In this document: positions 17,290 through 23,796 of the stretch, piece by piece
Layout of the letters: each line of letters opens with the position of its first letter
How positions within the stretch are numbered: the first letter of the stretch is position 1
Assembly: GCA_947498055.1 (NCBI GenBank)
Contig: CANMJA010000035.1
Location: 1-45,376, forward strand
DNA from: an uncultured Tenacibaculum sp.
GTDB taxonomy: Bacteria; Bacteroidota; Bacteroidia; Flavobacteriales; Flavobacteriaceae
DNA: 45,376 nt
Reading direction: 5' to 3'
Translations under genes and position numbers: made by a program
The notes under the pieces: generated by a model
What the model was told of the DNA's origin: nothing
Databases searched by the model: none
The model's input: only the letters and a program-made list of their open reading frames with translations

Positions 17290-18225
17290 TTGAAACAAAC
17301 CACTAATACTATATTAATGATTCGTCCTGTAGGTTTTAGGATGAACGAGCAAACGGCAGTAAATAACTATTATCAAAAAGTATTAGATAATGTTTTGCCA
17401 TCTACAGTAAACGCAAAAGCACAAGAAGAATTTGATAATTATGTAGAAAAGTTGAGAAGCTTTGGTATAAACGTAATTGTGGTTTCTGATACCGAAGATT
17501 CAGATACGCCAGATTCTATTTTTCCTAATAATTGGATTTCTTTTCATCAAGAAGGAACTGTTGGATTGTATCCCATGTTTGCTGAAAATAGAAGACTAGA
17601 GAGAAGAGAAGATGTTTTAGATATTTTAGAAAAAGAAGGTTTCGTTATAGAAAATGTGGTAGACTATACTTCGGCAGAATCAGAGGGAATGTTTTTAGAA
17701 GGAACAGGTAGTTTATTGTTAGATAGAGTGCACAAAAAAGCGTATTGTGCTTTGTCTCCTCGTGCAGATGAAGATTTGTTTATTGAATTTTGTGAGGATT
17801 TTGAATATACTCCAGTAATTTTTACTGCAAATCAAACAGTAAACGGAGAGCGTAAGGCTATTTATCATACGAATGTAATGATGTGCTTAGGAGAGACGTT
17901 TTCTGTAATTTGTTTAGCATCTATAGATGATAAAAAGGAGCGTAAAAATGTATTGAAACATTTAAAAGAAGATGGCAAAGAAGTTATAGATATTACAGAG
18001 GCACAAGTAAATAACTTTGCTGGTAATATGCTACAAGTTCAAGGGATAAATAAAGAAAGATTCTTAGTAATGAGTCAAGCTGCTTACGAAAGTTTAACAC
18101 AGGCTCAAATTAGTAAAATAGAAAAGCATTGCAAAATCATTTCAAGTTCTTTAGATGTTATTGAAGGTTGTGGTGGTGGAAGTGCTAGATGTATGATGGC
18201 TGAGGTTTTTTTACCAAGAGAGTAA
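17290..18225 (+). CDS. ctlX: Citrulline utilization hydrolase CtlX (amidinotransferase superfamily)
   Basis: A 311-residue member of the arginine-deiminase/amidinotransferase fold. It has SIFPNNW (acidic substrate strand), EGTGS, HTNVMM with the catalytic His, and C-terminal GGGSARCMMAE with the nucleophilic Cys. CtlX is thought to act on citrulline, releasing ammonia. Family members begin with KQTT-TILMIRPV, which requires the TTG start at 17290. The next Met (17317) would cut that strand. It ends in a strong terminator and is flanked by unrelated small secreted protein genes, so no pathway partner is visible. Confidence 0.88.
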   Translation: MKQTTNTILMIRPVGFRMNEQTAVNNYYQKVLDNVLPSTVNAKAQEEFDNYVEKLRSFGINVIVVSDTEDSDTPDSIFPNNWISFHQEGTVGLYPMFAENRRLERREDVLDILEKEGFVIENVVDYTSAESEGMFLEGTGSLLLDRVHKKAYCALSPRADEDLFIEFCEDFEYTPVIFTANQTVNGERKAIYHTNVMMCLGETFSVICLASIDDKKERKNVLKHLKEDGKEVIDITEAQVNNFAGNMLQVQGINKERFLVMSQAAYESLTQAQISKIEKHCKIISSSLDVIEGCGGGSARCMMAEVFLPRE

Positions 18226-18255
18226 AAAACAAAAAAATAATTGATAAATATGATG

Positions 18256-18286
18256 AAAAACTGCTTAAAAAAGCAGTTTTTTATTT
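18256..18286 (+). terminator. Intrinsic terminator after ctlX
   Basis: The stem AAAAACTGCTT / AAGCAGTTTTT with a 4-base loop is followed by a T-rich run. Confidence 0.85.
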
Positions 18287-18390
18287 TATACTAAATTAGT
18301 TATTAGTTCTTTTTTGAAAGAAATTATTGAGTAACCTGATTTCGATTTATATGCTATCGTCTATGAGTTATTTTAATATTAGCATGTTAC

Positions 18391-18478
18391 ATCGAGTGAT
18401 TTTTCAGGCTAAAAAAGAAGGGGAATTGTATCGAACTGTTTTTAATACATTTCCCTTTAATCGACAGTCGAACTGACA
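18391..18478. repeat. REP-like repeat, second copy of the TCGAGTGA / TGTCAGTTCGA family
   Basis: It holds ATCGAGTGATTTTTC, then ATTGTATCGAAC, then TCGAACTGACA (18468-18478). The last is the reverse complement of 3010-3020. It lies in the 363-base gap 18226-18588, which otherwise holds the ctlX terminator and the leader block. No gene is seen. Confidence 0.55.
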
Positions 18479-18517
18479 ATCAATACATTAAAAGTTAATT
18501 TTCTACACAATAATCAT

Positions 18518-18567
18518 CGGTGCTATTTTTAGTGACTTTTTAAAGAATTGAGTGTCTTAATAATGTA
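18518..18567 (+). promoter_or_regulatory. Conserved upstream block 2 of the small-basic-protein genes
   Basis: CGGTGCTATTTTTAGTGAC (18518-18535 region) and GTGTCTTAATAATGTA (18552-18567) align with 16796-16844. The second part differs from its counterpart at only two positions. Confidence 0.6.
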
Positions 18568-18588
18568 AACAGTTATAAAGAAATTACA

Positions 18589-18912
18589 ATGAGTTTAAGA
18601 GTTAAATTATTTTTTTTACTATTTTCTATTGTTTTAATGCATACAATTTCTGCTCAAAAAGTAGTTGTTAAAGATGGGTTAGAATATCTGGCAGAAGACG
18701 ATATGGAGGATAATTTAAATTCAATAGAAGCTGTTAGTTTCAATAAAAAAGAAAATAAAAAGAAAGTAACTTCTAAAACAATTGAAGGCTTAAAAAAAGT
18801 AATAAAGAAAAGAAAAACTTTACGATTTAGAAAGAAAAGAAGAAATATAACTAAGAAGTGTTATAAAGAAGCAATAACTAATTGCAATTCCAAAGAAAAG
18901 AAAGGGAAATAA
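18589..18912 (+). CDS. Small secreted cationic protein with C-x7-C tail
   Basis: A 107-residue protein of an unrecognised family. The signal peptide 1-22 ends ISA before Q. Next come a short strand KVVVKDGLEYL, an acidic patch EDDMEDN (36-42), NLNSI, a Lys-rich stretch, and a strongly basic segment TLRFRKKRRN (77-86) before C91-YKEAITN-C99. Most of the opening segment and the Cys tail recur in the gene at 19583, and the tail also at 19110. The acidic-then-cationic layout with one possible disulfide recalls precursors of cationic peptides, but no function is shown. It has its own terminator and leader, so it is a single-gene unit. Confidence 0.8.
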   Translation: MSLRVKLFFLLFSIVLMHTISAQKVVVKDGLEYLAEDDMEDNLNSIEAVSFNKKENKKKVTSKTIEGLKKVIKKRKTLRFRKKRRNITKKCYKEAITNCNSKEKKGK

Positions 18913-18914
18913 AT

Positions 18915-18946
18915 AAAAAAACTGCTTCATTTGAAGCAGTTTTTTG
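18915..18946 (+). terminator. Intrinsic terminator after the first C-x7-C gene
   Basis: A perfect stem AAAACTGCTTCA / TGAAGCAGTTTT with a two-base loop and a T run. Confidence 0.9.
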
Positions 18947-19109
18947 TTTCTATGTGATAACACTTTTGTAAAGAAAAAAGAAGTAAAGAGAAAAAACGTA
19001 TTATTTTTTTGAATTGATTTTGTAAACTATTTGAAGTTTTGGAGACTATTAAAAGGTAAGCATGCTTAACCAATTAATCTAGTAATCAAATACTATAAAG
19101 TCTATTATT

Positions 19110-19430
19110 ATGAACTCAATTAAAAAAATGATGTTCCCTCTTATGCTTATGTTAATTTTGGGAATTCAAAGAACACAATCACAAACAAATAAAATTGAAT
19201 TTAAAGAAAAGGTTGTAAGTACCAATCTTAATTTTATTGGTGAAATAACGAATAAAAAGGAAGTAAAAAAGAAAAATAAAGAAAGTAAGAAAGAGCTAAA
19301 CGTAAATATTAAAACATTAGCAGATCTTGAAAGAATTGTTGAGAGAAAGAGAAGATTAAGATATAGAACTAATAGAAATATACCAGAAAAATGCTACAAT
19401 GAAACAGCAGATTCGTGTAAAGATAAATAA
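19110..19430 (+). CDS. Small secreted cationic protein with C-x7-C tail, paralogue 2
   Basis: A 106-residue protein. The signal peptide (about 1-24, ending RTQS before Q) is followed by a Lys/Glu-rich middle, then LERIVERKRRLRYRTNRN (73-90) and C95-YNETADS-C103. The CY-N/K-E-T/A tail and the RLRYR motif align with the neighbours, but the KVVV-GLEY opening is lost. So the C-terminal cationic part, not the front, is the conserved core. It stands alone with 197 bases before it and 152 after. The function is unknown. Confidence 0.78.
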   Translation: MNSIKKMMFPLMLMLILGIQRTQSQTNKIEFKEKVVSTNLNFIGEITNKKEVKKKNKESKKELNVNIKTLADLERIVERKRRLRYRTNRNIPEKCYNETADSCKDK

Positions 19431-19582
19431 CTATTAAAGTATTTTTTTCTAATTTTTGTTAGATATTACAAATTAAAGAATGTTGAACGTCATTCATCGA
19501 TATTAAAAAGCATTTCGACGATAAAAAGATGTTGTCAATAAAGTAGCGTCTACTTTAGCTAAGTAAGTTAAATCCCCATATA

Positions 19583-19924
19583 ATGAAACTTAGATCGAGT
19601 GTGTTTGTCTTGATATTGTTTCTAGCTACAAGTTATCATGAAGTGTATGCACAGAAAGTTGTAGTAAGAAACGGATTAGAGTATATAGATGAAGAAGAGG
19701 TAGAAGAAAATTTAAACTCAATTACAGTTACTTCCAATGCAGTTACAATAACTGTAAAAAGAAAAAAAGGAAAGAAAATTTCTAAGAATAGTAAAAATTT
19801 AGAAAAAGTAGCTAAAATAGTTACATTAAGAAAAAGATTACGTTTTAGAAATAAAAGAAATAGTACGCGAAAAAAATGTTTTAAAGAAACAAAAACACCT
19901 TGTACTAAAATAGTAAAGAAATAA
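19583..19924 (+). CDS. Small secreted cationic protein with C-x7-C tail, paralogue 3
   Basis: A 113-residue protein with a signal peptide (1-23, ending VYA before Q). QKVVVRNGLEYIDEEEVEE (24-42) is nearly the same as in the 18589 product. Then come NLNSITV, a Lys-rich stretch, TLRKRLRFRNKRN (81-93) and C99-FKETKTP-C107. It is the closest relative of the 18589 gene. The hairpin AAAGTAG-CGT-CTACTTT (19540-19556) lies 27 bases before the ATG. It ends at a shared bidirectional terminator facing pafA. The family is not recognised. Confidence 0.8.
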   Translation: MKLRSSVFVLILFLATSYHEVYAQKVVVRNGLEYIDEEEVEENLNSITVTSNAVTITVKRKKGKKISKNSKNLEKVAKIVTLRKRLRFRNKRNSTRKKCFKETKTPCTKIVKK

Positions 19925-19944
19925 TTTTAACCTAAAATAGTTAG

Positions 19945-19985
19945 AAAAACATCCCATAAATATAAATTTTATGGGATGTTTTTTA
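19945..19985. terminator. Bidirectional terminator between the small gene and pafA
   Basis: The stem AAACATCCCATAAA / TTTATGGGATGTTT has A-runs on one side and T-runs on the other. It serves the converging genes at 19924 and 19986. Confidence 0.9.
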
Positions 19986-21632
19986 TTAATTTTTCAGAAC
20001 CTCTTGTATAACTTTTCCAGTGCTAGCATTTGGAAATTCTATTTTTAATAAGCTTGAAATAGTAGGAGCAATATCTATTATTCTATATTTATTCTTAGAG
20101 AACCCTTTTTTTATGCCTCTACCATAAAAAATAATAGGAATGTGAGTATCATAAGAATAACCAGAGCCATGAGTAGAACCTTTTTTAGAGTAACTAATAG
20201 TAGATGGAGTAGGAATTAATAATACGTCACCAGAAATTTTTTGATTATAACCATTTTGCAAATAGTTTAAAATACCTTTATTAAAAGAACCGCTTTGCAT
20301 ATTTTTAGCGGTGGTAGATTTATAAATTCCTTTAAAATTAATTACATTTTCAGAAATAACTTCTGCAACTTTAGTAACACTAAGGTTATTTTTTTCTATG
20401 TTTTCTTTGTTTAGAAAAATTTGAAAGTTAGAAATGTTTTCTACAAAATTTGCAGCATTAAAATATTTCTTAGTAATGTCATTTACATAATCTGTAAATT
20501 TCTTATAACTAAAATAATTAGCAGGAATTTTAAGAGATTTTAGATAAGAAGGTACTTGAACAGCTGCATGATCTGCAGTTAAAAAGATAGTATAATTATT
20601 TTTACCTACTTTTTTATCTAAAAAATTAAATAAACTTTCTAAATCTTTATCTAGTCGTAAATAAGTATCCTGAATTTCTTTAGAATCAACACCAAACTGA
20701 TGTCCTACATAATCTGTAGAAGAGTAACTAACAGATAGAAAATCTGTATAAGCCCCTTGCCCTAATTTTTCTCCTTCAATAGCAGCTTTAGCAAAATCGG
20801 TAGTTAAAGAATTTCCTGCGGGTATTGCTTTAATAATGCTATAGTTTTTATTTTTCCCTCTTAAAGCAGGAATATCATGAGGAAAAACAGGTCTCTTTTC
20901 TCCTTTAAAAGGTTCTTCAAAATTATTATCATCGGCAATACTCTGGGTGTATGTATGAATATCATATAAGGTTTCCCATGGAGTACTTAGGTAGTTATCA
21001 ACTTTACCAGAATTATTAAACTTTTGTACCCAATTTGGTAGTTCGTTTTGGTAAAAAGAAGAAGTAATCCATTGTCCTTTACTACCACCATCAAACCAAT
21101 AAGCAGCATTTGCTGTATGGCCAGCAGGAAGAATAGCCGATCGGTCTTTTATTCCAATACCAATGGTTTTTCCTTTCATATTTTGGGCTAGTTTTAATTG
21201 ATCTGTAATTGTAGTAGTTAGCATTCGGTATGGAGATTTTTTTCCACCATCTCCATCATTACCAACAGTTTTATACGTATTGTCATCTACACAATAGATA
21301 GATTTTTTAGCGTATTTATCGTACCAATTATTACCAATAATACCATGGTTATTAGGAGTAGTACCAGTGTATATAGAAGTGTGTCCAACAGCAGTATAAG
21401 TTGGTATATAATTAAAATGTGCATTTTCTAAAGAAAACCCATCTTTTAACAATCTTTTAAAACCACCATTACCATATTGACTTTGGAAACGTGTTAAATA
21501 ATCATAACGCATTTGATCTACAACAATACCTATTACTAACTTAGGTTTTGAACTGTTTTGCTGCGCAATTACACTTTTATTAATAAAGCTAACTAGTAAT
21601 AAAAGAAAAAATATATTTTTTGAAAACCTCAT
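19986..21632 (-). CDS. pafA: Alkaline phosphatase PafA-type, exported
   Basis: A 548-residue periplasmic phosphate monoesterase of the PafA branch of the alkaline phosphatase superfamily, about the length of the Elizabethkingia enzyme. The frame is open 17 codons further upstream, but ATG 21632 starts a clean signal peptide ending VIA before QQ. Visible active-site elements are the metal Asp in IGIVVDQMR, the nucleophile Thr (about T80) in PTYTAVGHTS, N101 in GNNWY, K162/R164 in IKDRS, ADHAA and the C-terminal THGSGY-YDTHIP metal ligands. It is probably used to scavenge phosphate from organic esters. It is transcribed away from mlaE. An AAAGAAT/ATTCTTT inverted repeat lies between them (21720-21747). 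Confidence 0.94.
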   Translation of the reverse strand: MRFSKNIFFLLLLVSFINKSVIAQQNSSKPKLVIGIVVDQMRYDYLTRFQSQYGNGGFKRLLKDGFSLENAHFNYIPTYTAVGHTSIYTGTTPNNHGIIGNNWYDKYAKKSIYCVDDNTYKTVGNDGDGGKKSPYRMLTTTITDQLKLAQNMKGKTIGIGIKDRSAILPAGHTANAAYWFDGGSKGQWITSSFYQNELPNWVQKFNNSGKVDNYLSTPWETLYDIHTYTQSIADDNNFEEPFKGEKRPVFPHDIPALRGKNKNYSIIKAIPAGNSLTTDFAKAAIEGEKLGQGAYTDFLSVSYSSTDYVGHQFGVDSKEIQDTYLRLDKDLESLFNFLDKKVGKNNYTIFLTADHAAVQVPSYLKSLKIPANYFSYKKFTDYVNDITKKYFNAANFVENISNFQIFLNKENIEKNNLSVTKVAEVISENVINFKGIYKSTTAKNMQSGSFNKGILNYLQNGYNQKISGDVLLIPTPSTISYSKKGSTHGSGYSYDTHIPIIFYGRGIKKGFSKNKYRIIDIAPTISSLLKIEFPNASTGKVIQEVLKN

Positions 21633-21775
21633 AAATTTAAATTTATAGGCCAAAAGTAAATAAAAAGAAATGTATGAATTCATAGATACAACTTATGTTA
21701 ATGATTTTTTAATCTTAATAAAGAATGTAACCAAGTAAATATTCTTTACTAAATTAGCAAAATAAAAAGGATTAG

Positions 21776-22516
21776 ATGAACTACATCGAGCATGTTGGTA
21801 AGTATTTTATGATGCTTGGTCAAATATTTAAAAGACCTCAAAAATTTAGAGTGTTTCGAGAGGCTTTATTTAGAGAGATAGAGCAATTAGGAATAAAATC
21901 AATAGGAATTATAAGTTTTATTTCCTTTTTTATTGGAGGGGTAATAGCACTACAAACGGCATTAAATATTAGTGATCCTTTAATACCTAAAATGCTAATT
22001 GGTTTTGCTACAAAAAGGTCTGTAATACTAGAGTTTGCACCTACTTTTTGTTCTATAATTTTAGCAGGTAAAGTAGGATCTTATATTACTTCTAGCATTG
22101 GTACCATGCGTGTAACAGAACAGATAGATGCATTGGAAATAATGGGTGTTAATTCTTTAAATTATTTAGTTTTACCTAAAATTATCGCAACTGTTTTCTT
22201 TTATCCATTTTTAATAATATTAGGAATGTTCTTAGCTATTTTTGGTGGTTGGGCAGCAGGAATATTATCTAACATGTTTTATGAAGCAGATTATATAGCT
22301 GGTATTCAGTATGATTTTGCTCCTTTTTTGGTAGTTTATGCACTTGTAAAAACAATTATTTTTGCATTTATAATCTCTACAGTACCTTCTTATCATGGTT
22401 ATTATGTTAAAGGAGGATCTTTAGAAGTAGGTAAAGCCAGTACACAGTCTGTAGTTTGGACTATTGTAGTTATTGTTATTGCAAACTATTTCTTAACTCA
22501 AATGTTATTAACCTAG
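21776..22516 (+). CDS. MlaE-family ABC transporter permease
   Basis: A 246-residue inner-membrane permease of the MlaE/YrbE family, with five or so hydrophobic segments. It has the family core LEFAPTFCSIILAGKVGS and GTMRVTEQIDALEIMGVNS, which forms the cytosolic coupling region. Together with the next gene it makes the membrane core of a phospholipid transport system that maintains the outer membrane. The substrate-binding MCE protein is not adjacent here. Only one base separates its stop from the ATPase start. Confidence 0.93.
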   Translation: MNYIEHVGKYFMMLGQIFKRPQKFRVFREALFREIEQLGIKSIGIISFISFFIGGVIALQTALNISDPLIPKMLIGFATKRSVILEFAPTFCSIILAGKVGSYITSSIGTMRVTEQIDALEIMGVNSLNYLVLPKIIATVFFYPFLIILGMFLAIFGGWAAGILSNMFYEADYIAGIQYDFAPFLVVYALVKTIIFAFIISTVPSYHGYYVKGGSLEVGKASTQSVVWTIVVIVIANYFLTQMLLT

Positions 22517-22517
22517 T

Positions 22518-23282
22518 ATGATTAAAGTTAACGATATTCACAAACGTTTTGGAGAAACAGAGGTTTTAAAAGGAATTACAACATCATTTGAGCCAGGAAA
22601 AACAAATTTGATAATAGGACAAAGTGGAGCTGGAAAAACAGTATTCTTAAAAAGTTTATTAGGATTACATGTTCCTGAAGAAGGAACGATTATTTATAAT
22701 GGACAAGTAAATACTGAAATGACAATTGAAAATAAAAGAGATTTTAGACAAGAGTTAGGAATGGTATTTCAAGGAAGTGCATTGTTCGATTCTTTAAACG
22801 TAGAAGAAAATGTAATGTTTCCGTTAAAAATGTTTAAACAACAATCTAAAAACGAAATGTTAGATCGTGTTAACATTGTTTTAGAAAGAGTAGACTTAGA
22901 AAATTCCAATCAAAAATTTCCAGCTGAATTATCTGGAGGAATGCAAAAAAGAGTCGCTATTGCTAGAGCGATAGTAATGAATCCTAAATATTTGTTTTGT
23001 GATGAACCTAATTCAGGTTTAGATCCTAGTACTTCTATATTAATAGATAATTTAATTAAAGAAATAACAGAAGAGTATCAAATTACAACTGTAATTAATA
23101 CGCACGATATGAATTCAGTGATGGAAATAGGCGATAAAATTGTTTTCTTAAAAGATGGATTAAAAGCTTGGGAGGGTAGCAGTAAAGAAATTTTTAAAAC
23201 AGATAATCAGGCTGTAGTTGATTTTGTATACTCCTCTAATTTATTCAAAAAAGTGAGAGAAGCATATTTAAAAGAACAATAA
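22518..23282 (+). CDS. MlaF-family ABC transporter ATP-binding protein
   Basis: A 254-residue ATPase partner of the permease just upstream. Walker A GQSGAGKT is at 34-41, the Q-loop MVFQGSALF at 82-90, the signature LSGGMQKR at 138-145, and Walker B with D-loop CDEPNSGLDP at 161-170. The switch His follows in NTHDMN. The GMQKR signature is characteristic of the MlaF group. The start codon lies one base past the permease stop, so translation is coupled. Confidence 0.95.
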   Translation: MIKVNDIHKRFGETEVLKGITTSFEPGKTNLIIGQSGAGKTVFLKSLLGLHVPEEGTIIYNGQVNTEMTIENKRDFRQELGMVFQGSALFDSLNVEENVMFPLKMFKQQSKNEMLDRVNIVLERVDLENSNQKFPAELSGGMQKRVAIARAIVMNPKYLFCDEPNSGLDPSTSILIDNLIKEITEEYQITTVINTHDMNSVMEIGDKIVFLKDGLKAWEGSSKEIFKTDNQAVVDFVYSSNLFKKVREAYLKEQ

Positions 23283-23388
23283 CGTTTTTGTGTGTAAAAA
23301 AAGATTTATTTTTAATAAAATTAAAACACTGATTATTATTTAGTTATTTTTTATTTTAAAAATAAGTAAGAAAAAATTAAAAATATTT

Positions 23389-23419
23389 TTGGCAGAAACA
23401 AATAACCTTTCTATATTTG
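23389..23419 (+). promoter_or_regulatory. Bacteroidota-type promoter of the tRNA pair
   Basis: TTG (23389-23391) and TATATTTG (23412-23419) are 20 bases apart, matching the TTG / TAnnTTTG consensus. The -7 element is 18 bases before the tRNA-Lys 5' end. Confidence 0.85.
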
Positions 23420-23437
23420 CACTCGCTAAGAGAAAAT

Positions 23438-23510
23438 GACCGGGTAGCTCAGTTGGTAGAGCATCTCCCTTTTAAGGAGAGGGTCCTGGGTTCGAGCCCC
23501 AGCCCGGTCA
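23438..23510 (+). tRNA. tRNA-Lys (anticodon TTT)
   Basis: A complete cloverleaf: acceptor GACCGGG/CCCGGTC, D arm GCTC/GAGC, anticodon stem TCTCC/GGAGA with loop CTTTTAA (anticodon at 23471-23473), and a T arm with GTTCGAGCC. The discriminator base is A and CCA is not encoded. Confidence 0.97.
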
Positions 23511-23514
23511 CTAT

Positions 23515-23542
23515 AAAAGCTTCTAATTTAAGAAGCTTTTTC
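23515..23542 (+). terminator. Hairpin between the two tRNAs
   Basis: AAAAGCTTCT / AGAAGCTTTT with a six-base loop and T run. It may be a leaky terminator or a processing hairpin, because no separate promoter is obvious before tRNA-Tyr. Confidence 0.65.
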
Positions 23543-23556
23543 TTTGAAATATTAAA

Positions 23557-23638
23557 GGGGAGATACTCAAGCGGCCAACGAGGACGGACTGTAACTCCGT
23601 TGACTATGTCTTCGCAGGTTCGAATCCTGCTCTCCCCA
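23557..23638 (+). tRNA. tRNA-Tyr (anticodon GTA)
   Basis: A class II tRNA of 82 bases with acceptor GGGGAGA/TCTCCCC, anticodon stem ACGGA/TCCGT around loop CTGTAAC (anticodon 23591-23593), a long variable arm and GGTTCGAATCC in the T arm. The discriminator is A and CCA is not encoded. Confidence 0.97.
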
Positions 23639-23682
23639 CTTTTTATACATTTATTTTGGGGATTATAAATTGTATAGTATTT

Positions 23683-23720
23683 AAAACGTTTAACTAACTA
23701 CTACTGTTAAACGTTTTTTC
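23683..23720 (+). terminator. Terminator after tRNA-Tyr
   Basis: AAAACGTTTAA pairs with TTAAACGTTTT and a T run follows. Confidence 0.8.
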
Positions 23721-23751
23721 TTTTGATAAATATTTTTTGTTTATTTATAAG

Positions 23752-23780
23752 TTGTTTTTGTTGAACAAAATGTATTTTTG
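23752..23780 (+). promoter_or_regulatory. Promoter of the first TonB receptor gene
   Basis: TTG (23752-23754) and TATTTTTG (23773-23780) are 18 bases apart. The start of transcription would fall near 23787, about ten bases before ATG 23797. This supports that start over the longer frame from 23737. Confidence 0.7.
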
Positions 23781-23796
23781 TAAAAAATATAGTCTA

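Noticed and set aside
18589..19924. Small basic proteins as ribosomal or nucleoid proteins
   Set aside because: All have clear signal peptides ending before Gln, so they leave the cytoplasm.
23417..23668. 83-codon frame across the tRNA genes
   Set aside because: It is a translation of tRNA-Lys and tRNA-Tyr.
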